This document shows positions 24,457 to 33,300 of a stretch of 64,000 nucleotides of DNA, one piece after another. How positions within the stretch are numbered: position 1 is the first letter of the stretch; each line of letters begins with the position of its first letter. The notes beneath the pieces are model-generated. The model saw only the letters and a program-made list of their open reading frames with translations. It searched no databases and was not told the DNA's origin. The stretch is from Lactonifactor sp. BIOML-A5. Its GTDB lineage: Bacteria; Bacillota; Clostridia; Lachnospirales; Lachnospiraceae. The DNA lies in NCBI RefSeq assembly GCF_009677585.1, contig NZ_WKYV01000023.1, forward strand, positions 1 to 64,000. The letters run 5' to 3'. Position numbers and translations under genes: made by a program.

Positions 24457-25878
24457 ATGAATCAGGAAAAAAGAAGAAAGCGGGCGCTGATTACGTTCGG
24501 AATTGGGGAAGGCGCCTATCAGTTTATGTATGATTTCTTTAAAGATTTCCAGAACTTTTTTTTGACGAACATAGCTAATATGAATCCTGTAATGACAGGG
24601 ACTATTATCTCGGCTATGAATATTTTTAAAGTCTTTTTCTCACCGGTTACGGGAATAATTATCGACAGTAATCCTTTCAAAAGCAAAGATAAATTTCTGC
24701 CCTGGATACGTTACATGCCCTTTGCTCTTACCGCTTTTTTTATGGCAATGGCAGGCTCAGCATGGGCAAAGCTGCCTACGCCTGTCACGGTACTCTTTTT
24801 TGTATCGGCGTATATCTTTAACACACTGCTGTTCAACGGTTATAAAGGCGCAATACCCACTCTGGCAAAAAATGAAAATGAAGTATCCGTAGTCTCAACC
24901 TCCAGTAATCTGTTCAAAGAAGTCTGCCGGTTCTTGGTAGGGGTAGCCGGTCCTCTCCTGATTGTAAAGCTTTCTGCAACGGGAAAAGCAGAAGATGCAC
25001 AGGGGTTTTTCTTTACATTGTTGATTTTCTGCAGTATTACTATAATTTTGTACCTTACCGTAGCTTTTGAGTATAAAAATGCAACGGCAGGGGAACTAAA
25101 AGAAACGGTAAAAGCGATAAAGCGTCAGGGAAAAAAGGGAGGCGCTAATGTATCAGCCATGTTCCGGCAGATTGTTTCCAATAAACCTCTGCTGATTGTA
25201 TTTCTAACCTGCTCTTTTGCTATTGTAAGATATTTTGTTGCAGCTCCCATGGCACCTTATTTTTTCAAGTATGTAATAGGAGATGTGACTTTGATGGCAT
25301 GGTATAAAGCGGCAACCCAGATAGTGGCAATTGTGGCAACCTTTCTGGCACCGTTCATACTAAAATATGTGATTAAGGATATTAAGAAACTTTATATTAT
25401 TATTCTCATTGCAATTACAGGTGCGCACCTGGGATTGGCAGTCACAGGCAGCAGTCTTTGGGGATTTAACATTCTTATGACTATTGCCCAGTTTTTCTAC
25501 TCACTGAAAGGGGTATACGATATCGTGCTGTTTGCGGCTGCGATTGACTATGCAGTGTGGAAAAACATTAAAAAGGGAGGAACAGAGACCGTTGCCCAAG
25601 GCACTGCAATGTCATTTTATTTCATGGCAATCACCATTTCTCAGGTAATCGGTGTAAGCATATTGAACTGGGGACTGGTGCAGGCCGGATATCAGGGAGC
25701 AGAGACCGTGGCGAATCCTGCCTTAGCTTCCAACCTGATGTATGTAGTTACATATTTGCCGGCTGCAGCCTGTGTGATAGCTTTGATTATTTTCCTGTTT
25801 TTTAAACTGGACCAGAATAAACTGAGCGAGATGCGAAAAGAGATTGCTGAGTACAATGAGCTTCAAAAAAAATTATAA
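24457..25878 (+). CDS. MFS transporter, GPH-type (sugar:cation symporter-like)
   Basis: A 473-residue carrier with about twelve predicted membrane helices. It resembles the glycoside-pentoside-hexuronide:cation symporter branch of the major facilitator superfamily: the N-terminal GIGEGAYQFMYDFF, the loop DSNPFKSKDKFLPWIRYMP after helix 2, and a C-terminal charged tail. Its partners suggest an organic acid or glycoside substrate. GGAGG is 8 bases before the ATG. It is the first gene of the TetR-controlled operon that runs to 32718. Confidence 0.88.
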   Translation: MNQEKRRKRALITFGIGEGAYQFMYDFFKDFQNFFLTNIANMNPVMTGTIISAMNIFKVFFSPVTGIIIDSNPFKSKDKFLPWIRYMPFALTAFFMAMAGSAWAKLPTPVTVLFFVSAYIFNTLLFNGYKGAIPTLAKNENEVSVVSTSSNLFKEVCRFLVGVAGPLLIVKLSATGKAEDAQGFFFTLLIFCSITIILYLTVAFEYKNATAGELKETVKAIKRQGKKGGANVSAMFRQIVSNKPLLIVFLTCSFAIVRYFVAAPMAPYFFKYVIGDVTLMAWYKAATQIVAIVATFLAPFILKYVIKDIKKLYIIILIAITGAHLGLAVTGSSLWGFNILMTIAQFFYSLKGVYDIVLFAAAIDYAVWKNIKKGGTETVAQGTAMSFYFMAITISQVIGVSILNWGLVQAGYQGAETVANPALASNLMYVVTYLPAAACVIALIIFLFFKLDQNKLSEMRKEIAEYNELQKKL

Positions 25879-25896
25879 GATAAAGGAGGTTGTTTC

Positions 25897-26841
25897 ATGA
25901 AGATTGCAATTATCGGAGCGGGTGCCATGGGGAGCACCGTGGGAGGACACCTGTCCAGGACGGGTGCGGAGATTTACTTTGTAGACCCATTTCAGGAGCA
26001 TGTGGATGCCATCAATGAAAAAGGGCTGATTTATGAAGTGAACGGAACAGAGTATACGGCCAAAATCAAGGCATATACATCTGCCGATCAGCTGGGGGAA
26101 AAAATGGATGCCATGATTTTCCTGGTAAAAGGCCTGTACACCAAAGGGGCTGCTCTGGGAGCAAAATGTCTGGCGTATGAGCGTACCGTAATCCTTACAG
26201 TGCAGAACGGGATGGGGAACGTAGAGATTTTGTCAGAAGTGTTTGGGGGAGACAAAATCATGAGTGGTCTGATTGAATTCGGTGGGAAGATGGTGGAGCC
26301 CGGGCATGTGAGTGCTCTTATCAGCCCTACCTCCCGGGTGATGATCGGTGCGGCCAATCGGAAGATTACTCCGGAGATGAAAGAATTCGCTGAATATTTT
26401 GTGAAAGCCGGTTTCCAATTTTCTCTGGAAGCGGATATTGCCCCTTTATTGTGGTATAAAATGACAAAGAATTGTTCCGGTAATCCGGTCTGCGGAATCG
26501 TGAGACTTCCTCTCGGCCCTTATCATGCAGCCGAAGAAGGAAGCGATATTGCAGACAAGGTGGCAGATGAAGTGCGCAGCGTTGCTGCGGCTATGGGGAT
26601 TCAAGTACCACCCGAGCCGGTGAAAAAAGGAGGACAGAAAGGAATCTCTCCGGAAAGTCCCATGTATAACCACCTTCCCTCAACAGCACAGGATATGTAC
26701 CGTAAGAAAAAAACAGAGATAGACTTTCTCAATGGTGCCGTAGTCCGGTACGGTGAGAAGTATCAGGTGCCTACACCATATAACAGGTTAATAACGGATT
26801 TGGTAAAAATTATAGAGAATAACTATGATAACCAGTTTTAA
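25897..26841 (+). CDS. Ketopantoate reductase family dehydrogenase
   Basis: A 314-residue NAD(P)-dependent enzyme of the ApbA/PanE family. The Rossmann motif GAGAMGSTVGGHL is at residues 7-19; the central NGMGN and the C-terminal domain with conserved Lys (LWYKMTKNCSGNPVCG) and STAQDM follow the family. True PanE reduces ketopantoate, but this copy sits between a carrier and an oxoacid:ferredoxin oxidoreductase, so it more likely interconverts a 2-hydroxyacid and a 2-oxoacid in the same pathway (inference). GGAGGTTG precedes the ATG. Confidence 0.88.
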   Translation: MKIAIIGAGAMGSTVGGHLSRTGAEIYFVDPFQEHVDAINEKGLIYEVNGTEYTAKIKAYTSADQLGEKMDAMIFLVKGLYTKGAALGAKCLAYERTVILTVQNGMGNVEILSEVFGGDKIMSGLIEFGGKMVEPGHVSALISPTSRVMIGAANRKITPEMKEFAEYFVKAGFQFSLEADIAPLLWYKMTKNCSGNPVCGIVRLPLGPYHAAEEGSDIADKVADEVRSVAAAMGIQVPPEPVKKGGQKGISPESPMYNHLPSTAQDMYRKKKTEIDFLNGAVVRYGEKYQVPTPYNRLITDLVKIIENNYDNQF

Positions 26842-26859
26842 ATGAGAGGAGGGATATCA

Positions 26860-27066
26860 TTGAGTAAAAAAGCAATCATGAATGGGGAATGGTGTAAATC
26901 CTGTCAGTATTGTGTAAAGGCATGCCCACAGAATGCAATTTCCAGGGGAAACGTGCTGAACAAGGCAGGGTATGAGGTTGTTGTGCTGGATTCAGAGGCG
27001 TGCGTGGGCTGCGGAATATGCTATACGGTCTGTCCGGATTATGTATACACCATTGCAGAGGAATAG
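26860..27066 (+). CDS. korD: 2-oxoacid:ferredoxin oxidoreductase, delta (ferredoxin) subunit
   Basis: A 68-residue 2[4Fe-4S] ferredoxin-like subunit. Two CxxCxxCxxxCP-type motifs are visible: CKSCQYCVKACPQ and CVGCGICYTVCPD. It passes electrons from the TPP subunit to free ferredoxin. The TTG at 26860 was chosen because GGAGGG lies 9 bases upstream; the ATG at 26842 directly abuts the previous stop and contains that site. First of four contiguous subunit genes. Confidence 0.9.
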   Translation: MSKKAIMNGEWCKSCQYCVKACPQNAISRGNVLNKAGYEVVVLDSEACVGCGICYTVCPDYVYTIAEE

Positions 27067-27081
27067 GAGGGAGAATCAATT

Positions 27082-28140
27082 ATGGCAAAAGAATTAATGA
27101 AGGGAAATGTTGCTGCCGCAGAGGCAGCCATACGGGCAGGAATGGATTTCTTTGCGGGATATCCCATTACCCCCTCTACGGAGGTTCTGGAACATCTTGC
27201 GCTGCGCATGCCCCAGGAAAACCGGGAGATGATTCAGGGAGAAAATGAGATTGCTTCTATGAACATGGTTATAGGGGCTGCCGCCTGCGGTGCCAGAGCT
27301 ATGACTGCATCCTCAGGACCGGGGATCAGCCTGAAGGCAGAAGCGTTCTCCTATGCGGCGAGAAGTGAACTTCCCTATGTCTGCCTGAATGTGCAGAGAT
27401 GGGGCGTGGGACTTGGAAGGCTGGACAGCGGCCAGTCAGATTATATGCGTGAGACGAAAGGGGGAGGACATGGGGACTATCACCATATTGTTTATTCTCC
27501 CAGTACGATTCAGGAGCTGGTAGACGATATCTACGAGGCCTGGGATGTGTCAGAAAAATACAGGTGCGGAGTTGTAGTTCTCTCAGAGGGCTTTCTGGGT
27601 CAGATGATGGAGTCAGTTGAAATACCTCCCTATAAAAAAAGAGAGAAACCTTTGGGTTGGGGGATTGACGGCAGCGGAAAAGTAGGTACGAGGCAGTCCC
27701 CGGATACGAATACCCTGGTCGCCAGACTGAGGGAGCGAACTGCTTTGATTCAGAGTGAGATGCAGAGATATGAAAATTACCAGGTAGAGGATGCAGAGTA
27801 TGTATTGGTTGCTTTCGGACTGCCTGCCAGGGTCTGCAGAGATGCTGTAGATGTACTGAGAGCCAGAGGAGAGAAAGCCGGCTTGATCCGTCCCCGGCTG
27901 GTATGGCCTTATCCGGTACAGGCATTTAAAGAAGTAAACCCTCAGGTTAAAGGGTTTATCAGCATTGAATCCAACGATCTGGGACAGATGGTGGAGGATG
28001 TGGCACTTGCCTCCAGGGTAACCTCCGATAAGAGAGTGCCCGTTTACTGTTATGCCCACAGTATGGGAACCCCTGGAGTAAAGATGGTAATGGAAAAATA
28101 TATGGAAGTTAAAAATGGTTCCATAAAGGAGGTGTTCTAG
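27082..28140 (+). CDS. korA: 2-oxoacid:ferredoxin oxidoreductase, alpha subunit
   Basis: A 352-residue alpha subunit of the KorA/VorB type, which oxidises a 2-oxoacid to acyl-CoA and CO2 with reduction of ferredoxin. The N-terminal GNVAAAEAAIRAGMDFFAGY, the YPITPSTE block and ENEIASMNMVIGA are typical. The specificity (2-oxoglutarate, branched-chain or aryl) cannot be read with certainty. AGGAGGGAG precedes the ATG. It ends one base before korB begins. Confidence 0.95.
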   Translation: MAKELMKGNVAAAEAAIRAGMDFFAGYPITPSTEVLEHLALRMPQENREMIQGENEIASMNMVIGAAACGARAMTASSGPGISLKAEAFSYAARSELPYVCLNVQRWGVGLGRLDSGQSDYMRETKGGGHGDYHHIVYSPSTIQELVDDIYEAWDVSEKYRCGVVVLSEGFLGQMMESVEIPPYKKREKPLGWGIDGSGKVGTRQSPDTNTLVARLRERTALIQSEMQRYENYQVEDAEYVLVAFGLPARVCRDAVDVLRARGEKAGLIRPRLVWPYPVQAFKEVNPQVKGFISIESNDLGQMVEDVALASRVTSDKRVPVYCYAHSMGTPGVKMVMEKYMEVKNGSIKEVF

Positions 28141-28881
28141 ATGAATGTAATAAAGCAGGCGCCTGAGATAATATATAAAAGTAATCAGTTTTGTGCGGGG
28201 TGTGGTCATGGCATTGCATACAGGCTCATTCAGGAAGCGGTAGAGGAGCTGGGGTATAAAGACAACCATATTACGGTTCTGGGAGTGGGATGCTCCTGCA
28301 ATCTGAACACTCTTACCGCCGGTGATAAGTTCCAGTGTGCTCACGGCAGAGCGGCGGCTGTGGCTACCGGTATGAAGCATACGAAAAAGGATACCTTGAT
28401 TTTTACATATCAAGGTGACGGAGATGCCGGAGTTATCGGAATCGCCGAGACGCTGAACGCAGCATACAGAAATGAGAAAATCACAGTATTTACGGTAAAT
28501 AATTCTAATTTTGGTATGACGGGAGGACAGATGAGCTGGACGACTCTGTCGGATCAGATAACCACCACGACGCCTCTGGGGCGTGACTGTGAGCTGAAGG
28601 GATACCCCTTCCATCTGCCGGAAATGATAGCCAGTCAGTTTACTCATGTGGCTTATGTTGCGAGAGGTGCGGTAAATGATGCAAAAAATATCAGGCAGCT
28701 GAAAAAGATGATAAAGAATGGTCTAGAGGCCCAGGTAAAAGGAGAAGGCTATTCCCTGATAGAGGTTCTGGCACCTTGTCCTACAAACTGGAATATGACT
28801 CCGCTGAAATCACTGGAATGGCTGGAAGAGAATATGCTGAAAGAATATCCCATTGGTGAATTTAAGAAGAGAGGGGTGTAA
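28141..28881 (+). CDS. korB: 2-oxoacid:ferredoxin oxidoreductase, beta (TPP) subunit
   Basis: A 246-residue thiamine-diphosphate subunit. The N-terminal FCAGCGHGI provides a cluster-linked Cys pair, CSC follows in VGVGCSCN, and the TPP/Mg site is GDGDAGVIG...NNSNFGMTGGQ. It forms the catalytic core with KorA. The start directly abuts the korA stop and has GGAGG inside korA. Confidence 0.95.
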   Translation: MNVIKQAPEIIYKSNQFCAGCGHGIAYRLIQEAVEELGYKDNHITVLGVGCSCNLNTLTAGDKFQCAHGRAAAVATGMKHTKKDTLIFTYQGDGDAGVIGIAETLNAAYRNEKITVFTVNNSNFGMTGGQMSWTTLSDQITTTTPLGRDCELKGYPFHLPEMIASQFTHVAYVARGAVNDAKNIRQLKKMIKNGLEAQVKGEGYSLIEVLAPCPTNWNMTPLKSLEWLEENMLKEYPIGEFKKRGV

Positions 28882-28885
28882 TGGA

Positions 28886-29431
28886 ATGAAAGAAATTATT
28901 TTTGCCGGATTTGGAGGCCAGGGTGTACTTACCGGCGGTCTGATCATTGCTTATATGGCTGCCCAGAAGGAACTGAATGCTGTATGGATGCCTGCTTACG
29001 GACCGACCATGAGAGGCGGAAAGGCAAACTGCGTGGTAAAATTTGGAGAAACAGAACAGGAAAAGGTTGGGAGCCCCATCATGGAGGACGCGGACATTCT
29101 AATTGCCATGAATGAACCTTCTCTGGATTACCTGCAATTCTGCAAACCGGATGCCACTGTATTTGTCAACTCCAATGCCGTGCGTCAGGATTACAGCTAT
29201 CCTGAAGGGATAACAGTCATTCCTGTTGACTGTGTCCATCTGGCCCAAGAGGCAGAAAACATGAAGGGGCAGAATCTTGTCATGGCGGGAGCAGTGATTA
29301 AAAAATGCGGTCTGTTTGATTTGGATTATGCCACAGCTGCCATGTGCAGGTTTTTTGAAAACAAAGGTAAAGGTAAATATAACGACAAAAATGTGAAAGC
29401 AATAGAATACGGGTACCAGGCAGTTTCATAA
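28886..29431 (+). CDS. korC: 2-oxoacid:ferredoxin oxidoreductase, gamma subunit
   Basis: A 181-residue gamma-type subunit with the signature FAGFGGQGVLTGG at residues 5-17, followed by YGPTMRGGKANC. It completes the KorDABC complex. The ATG at 28886 was chosen because it lies just after the korB stop; a nearby ATG at 28881 is in a frame that stops at once, and a GTG at 28853 would lie inside korB. Confidence 0.95.
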   Translation: MKEIIFAGFGGQGVLTGGLIIAYMAAQKELNAVWMPAYGPTMRGGKANCVVKFGETEQEKVGSPIMEDADILIAMNEPSLDYLQFCKPDATVFVNSNAVRQDYSYPEGITVIPVDCVHLAQEAENMKGQNLVMAGAVIKKCGLFDLDYATAAMCRFFENKGKGKYNDKNVKAIEYGYQAVS

Positions 29432-29444
29432 GAAGGAGGGCGCA

Positions 29445-31562
29445 ATGACAGATATTGAACGCTTAATGAATCCCCGGTCCATGGCAGTGATCGGCGTAAC
29501 GGACAAGGAAGGCTCCTTTGGTCAGAGGAGCGGCGCCAATGCCTTAAAAAGCCATATTCGGGACAGAGTATATTTTGTTCATCCCAGGCGGGAGAGCTGT
29601 ATGGGAAAGAAATGTTATAAAGACTTGAAAGAACTGCCTGAGGTTGTTGACTGCATACTGATCTGTACCCCGGCATCCACAGTCAATTCCATTCTCAGAG
29701 AGGCAGGGGAGCTTGGAGTAAAAGGGGCAGTGGTATACGCCAGCGGATTCTCCGAGGATCATACCCCGGAAGGGATTGCCATGGAGAAGGAAATGGAAGA
29801 CATTGCCCGGACCTATGATATGAAAGTGGTAGGCCCTAACTGTCTGGGAATTATAAACAATGTAAATAAAATAATGATGTGGGGACTGGGAGCTTTGATT
29901 GATCTGGATACCAGGCCGACCGGGATTGGGATCATCGCCCAGAGCGGATTCATTGCCGCTAATATTGTACAGCTGGAACAGTTTAATATTTCATATGCGG
30001 TGTCAACAGGCAACGGCAACTGCTTTACCCTGGATGAGTGTCTGGAATATCTGGTAGACAACGACAATGTTAAAGTATGTGCTCTTTATCTGGAAGGAAT
30101 TAAGGATGCGTCTACGTTTTGCAGGGCCCTTGAAAAGGCAGCGAAAAAAAGAAAACCGGTGATTGTATTGAAGTCAGGTGTATCTGAGAAAGGGGCAAAA
30201 AGCGCTGCATCCCACACCGGCAATCTGGCAGGAAGTGCGGGGACTTACCGGGCAGTTTTCAAAAAGTACGGGGTTGTAACGGTAGACAGTCTGGAGGAAC
30301 TTTTGTGTACAGCCCAGATGTACAGTGTGCTGAATGGGCGGCTGCCCAAGGTGAATGGATTTGCCGGTATTAATTTCTCTGGGGGAGAGAATACCATATG
30401 TGCAGATCTGTGTGAAAAATACCATGTAAAACTTCCAGACTTGGAAGAGAGTACACTAAAAGAGATAAGAAACTATATCCCTCCCTTCGCGGCAGCCAAA
30501 AATCCTTTGGATGGGACCACATCCCTTTTCACGGATCGGGAAAAAGTTTATAATGTGATAAAGGCTATGGGAGAAGATCCGGAAGTTGGAGGCGTACTGG
30601 TAGGAATGAATGTAGCAGGGCCCGGGGGGGTGCCTCAAAAAGAGATAACCAGTATGGAAGCTATGATTCAGATCTCAGAGATGGAGAACGCACCGGCCTT
30701 GTTTGCAGTACCTTCCTATGAGGGTGACAGAGATAAGGCATGGAGGCAAAAATTAGAGTCCCATGGGATCCCGGTGATGAGCAGTGCGGAGACGGCCTAC
30801 AAGGCTCTGGGCAAACTGGGAGAGTTTGTAGAATTTCAATGGGAGAAATCCACCCTGGCAATATCGGCGCCGGACAAAGCGCCGTCCGGAGAAAAAAGTG
30901 CCATGACAGAATGGGACAGCAAACTGGAGATCCAAAGACTGGGGATCCCCATTCCAGCGCAGGGCATAGCCGCCGTTCGGGAAGACGTACCCAAGGTGGT
31001 CGGGAGAATGAAGTTCCCGGTGGCAATGAAGGTGAATTCTCCGGATATTCTGCATAAAACAGACGCAGGAGGCGTAAGGCTGAATGTCAAAAGCAGTGAG
31101 GAGGCAATGGAGGCCTTTGATTCTATTTTGGCAAACTGCCGCAGGTATATGCCGGATGCAAGACTGGACGGGATTATCATCCAGGAAATGGCATCTCCTG
31201 GTCTTGAGATGATTATTGGAGTAACAAATGATCCGCAGTTCGGACCTGTATTACTGGCAGGACTTGGTGGGATCTTTGTGGAGATATTTAAAGATGTGGC
31301 ACTTTGTCCCTGTCCGGTAAATACTTATGAAGCCCTGGAGATGCTCAGGCAGCTTAAGGCATACAAAATGCTGGAAGGATACAGGGGAAGCCGTCCCTGT
31401 GACTTGAAAGCTTTGACAGACATTATGGTAAAGGTTTCACAGTACGCGCTGGAGCATAAAAATACCATTGCAGAGATGGATCTGAATCCTGTATTTGTAT
31501 ACGAGGAAGGTATGGGGGCTATAGCTATAGATGCGTTGATCGTTGCCTATGGTGATAGGTAA
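29445..31562 (+). CDS. ADP-forming acyl-CoA synthetase (acetate-CoA ligase type)
   Basis: A 705-residue single-chain NDP-forming acyl-CoA synthetase: CoA-binding domain (about 1-140; PRSMAVIGVTDKEG, VVGPNCLGI), two ligase-CoA-like subdomains with the phospho-His segment SHTGNLAGSAG near residue 250, and a C-terminal ATP-grasp domain from about residue 480 (DGIIIQEM, LLAGLGGIF). In the reverse of ligation it converts acyl-CoA, ADP and Pi to acid, CoA and ATP. Behind KorDABC this makes a complete substrate-level phosphorylation route. GAAGGAGGGCGC precedes the ATG. Confidence 0.93.
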   Translation: MTDIERLMNPRSMAVIGVTDKEGSFGQRSGANALKSHIRDRVYFVHPRRESCMGKKCYKDLKELPEVVDCILICTPASTVNSILREAGELGVKGAVVYASGFSEDHTPEGIAMEKEMEDIARTYDMKVVGPNCLGIINNVNKIMMWGLGALIDLDTRPTGIGIIAQSGFIAANIVQLEQFNISYAVSTGNGNCFTLDECLEYLVDNDNVKVCALYLEGIKDASTFCRALEKAAKKRKPVIVLKSGVSEKGAKSAASHTGNLAGSAGTYRAVFKKYGVVTVDSLEELLCTAQMYSVLNGRLPKVNGFAGINFSGGENTICADLCEKYHVKLPDLEESTLKEIRNYIPPFAAAKNPLDGTTSLFTDREKVYNVIKAMGEDPEVGGVLVGMNVAGPGGVPQKEITSMEAMIQISEMENAPALFAVPSYEGDRDKAWRQKLESHGIPVMSSAETAYKALGKLGEFVEFQWEKSTLAISAPDKAPSGEKSAMTEWDSKLEIQRLGIPIPAQGIAAVREDVPKVVGRMKFPVAMKVNSPDILHKTDAGGVRLNVKSSEEAMEAFDSILANCRRYMPDARLDGIIIQEMASPGLEMIIGVTNDPQFGPVLLAGLGGIFVEIFKDVALCPCPVNTYEALEMLRQLKAYKMLEGYRGSRPCDLKALTDIMVKVSQYALEHKNTIAEMDLNPVFVYEEGMGAIAIDALIVAYGDR

Positions 31563-32718
31563 CGGATTCAGAATAGGGGGCCATATAGCCAATGAGCGAA
31601 AAAAAAGTTTACCTATATGGATTGGCTGTGTTACCGGTTGGTTTGCAACCCACTGCGGGTCGGGATTTGCCACCGGGGTACAGGCAGCAGAGTATTTTAC
31701 AAAGTTTGGGGCAATTGGCTTGGTTACACCATTCCTTTCCATGGGGATATTGGGAGTTATGGCGTATATTGCAGTGGAATTCTGCAGACGCAGCAATACA
31801 CATAATTACAAAGAATTTGCATATAAATTTTATGCACCTTTTGGCAGTATATTCGGAATCATCTGGGATCTAATCTCAGTAATCGGAACAGCCTTAATTA
31901 CGGGGGCGGTTCTTGCAGGAGGAGGAGAACTTCTGTCAGAGGTGTTTGGAGTGCCTTATCTGATTGCATTGGCTATTATTGCAGGCATTATCCTAATCTG
32001 TACTTCCCTGGGCGTAGAGTTTTTCAGAAATATCTCTACCTTGCTTACCATACCTATCGTAATATGCCTTACGTGCATCTCGGTATATGGAATTGCAAAG
32101 GGCTGGGGAAATCTCTCTAAGGTTGTGGGGAACTGGGAGATCCAGGGAAGTATCGGCGGAGCAATACTGGATTCACTAAAATATGCTGGTGTCCAGTGCA
32201 CCTTTATCGGGGTACTGGCAGCCTCCAGTCTGGGCATTGCATCAAAGAGAGACTCTATTAAGATTTCTGTGGGAGGGGCGCTGATGAATGCCCTGATGCT
32301 GGGACTGGTAAGCATCTTGCTGTTGGCATATTTTCCGGGAAGCAGTCACGAGAACCTTCCCATCCTGTCTATACTGAAAAACGCTGAAGTTCCGTTTTTG
32401 TCCATAATGTATCAGATTACACTTTTCTGTGCAATGATTAGTACAGGAGTAGGATTGATTTTTAGTATAGTAACCAGACTGGAAGGAGTCAGAATGGGAA
32501 AAAGCATGAAGAGATTCAGCCATCGCCGAAGGCGTATCCTTTGGGCTTTTATGTTCCTTCTGATTGCGTACGGAATTTCTGTTCTGGGTCTGAGAAATAT
32601 CGTAGGAGGAGGGTACCGGTTTCTTGCAGCACTGAAAATACCTGTTGTTATGATACCGGTATTGCTTCTGGGCCCCTGGAGGCTGAGACAGACCAGGACA
32701 GGAACAGAGAAAAACTAA
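31543..32718 (+). CDS. YkvI-like membrane transporter (start uncertain, A8 tract)
   Basis: A protein of about 375-391 residues with around ten predicted helices, resembling the YkvI family within the APC-type transporters (WIGCVTGWFATHCGSGFATGVQAAEYF at the N-terminal helix). The frame extends up to 31543, overlapping the previous gene, but no ribosome site supports that start. Instead AGGGGG and an ATG at 31592 open a frame MSEKK that meets an 8-A tract (31599-31606); one extra A would join it to SLPIWIG. So the gene has either an odd extended N-terminus or a one-base frameshift by slippage, decay or assembly error. Likely carrier for the operon's substrate or product. Confidence 0.75.
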   Translation: MPMVIGNGFRIGGHIANERKKSLPIWIGCVTGWFATHCGSGFATGVQAAEYFTKFGAIGLVTPFLSMGILGVMAYIAVEFCRRSNTHNYKEFAYKFYAPFGSIFGIIWDLISVIGTALITGAVLAGGGELLSEVFGVPYLIALAIIAGIILICTSLGVEFFRNISTLLTIPIVICLTCISVYGIAKGWGNLSKVVGNWEIQGSIGGAILDSLKYAGVQCTFIGVLAASSLGIASKRDSIKISVGGALMNALMLGLVSILLLAYFPGSSHENLPILSILKNAEVPFLSIMYQITLFCAMISTGVGLIFSIVTRLEGVRMGKSMKRFSHRRRRILWAFMFLLIAYGISVLGLRNIVGGGYRFLAALKIPVVMIPVLLLGPWRLRQTRTGTEKN

Positions 32719-32732
32719 TATATAGATAAGAG

Positions 32733-32783
32733 AGCCTCTTACAACCGCAGTTTTTGCAGCTGCCGTTGTAAGAGGCTGTTTTT
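32733..32783 (+). terminator. Terminator of the oxoacid operon
   Basis: AGCCTCTTACAAC (32733-32745) pairs exactly with GTTGTAAGAGGCT (32765-32777), then GTTTTTG. The loop holds a second small GCAG/CTGC dyad. Confidence 0.9.
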
Positions 32784-32784
32784 G

Positions 32785-32813
32785 TTGACATTTTCATTCA
32801 ATGATTGTAGTAT
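32785..32813 (+). promoter_or_regulatory. Promoter of the Sel1-repeat gene
   Basis: TTGACA (32785-32790), 17-base spacer, TAGTAT (32808-32813). A further TATAAT at 32813-32818 is too far from the -35. Confidence 0.55.
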
Positions 32814-32866
32814 ATAATTATAATATTAATACTACACTACACTAAAGAAGAGGCAGGGTGAATGTT

Positions 32867-33157
32867 ATGAATAGAAAAACATCAGGCAGGCTGTTGCTTA
32901 GACTGGCAGCCAAAGAATTTCAGGCCGATTGTCCGGATTATGAAAAGGCATTTGCGTTCAATCAGGCAGCGGCAAAACTGGGGGAGCCCTGTGCCAGGTA
33001 TAATATGGGGTACTTATATGAGAATGGTCTTGGCATAGAGAAAGACCTGAAAAAGGCAATGTACTGGTATGAGATGGCCGGACTGGACGGGATGAAAGGG
33101 GCAGAATTAAAGCTTGAGGAACTGAAAAGCCGTATGGAGGGTGAAAGAACAGAGTAA
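32867..33157 (+). CDS. Small Sel1-like repeat protein
   Basis: A 96-residue protein with one and a half Sel1-type TPR-like repeats: ARYNMGYLYENGLGIEKDLKKAMYWYEMAG is a full repeat and DYEKAFAFNQAAAKLGEP a preceding half. Sel1 repeats mediate protein-protein contacts; a partner cannot be named. The ATG at 32867 follows a GGCAGGGTG ribosome site; a GTG at 32858 is an alternative. The single cytoplasmic domain lacks a signal peptide. Confidence 0.75.
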   Translation: MNRKTSGRLLLRLAAKEFQADCPDYEKAFAFNQAAAKLGEPCARYNMGYLYENGLGIEKDLKKAMYWYEMAGLDGMKGAELKLEELKSRMEGERTE

Positions 33158-33300
33158 CAGGCTGAAAGAAAAGGGGCCCCGCCGAAGTATTTTTATGAAA
33201 ATCTTAGGAAGGTCTTGTTCCCCAAGAGAGGGACGGAGAGACTGCAAGAACTGGCTGTGGGGATTTTACATGGAAGACTTAAGGAAAAGAAGGAAGCGAA

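Noticed and set aside
32820..32850. Short tandem ACTAC units before the Sel1-type gene as a CRISPR or repeat array
   Set aside because: Only two or three five-base units are present, with no spacers.
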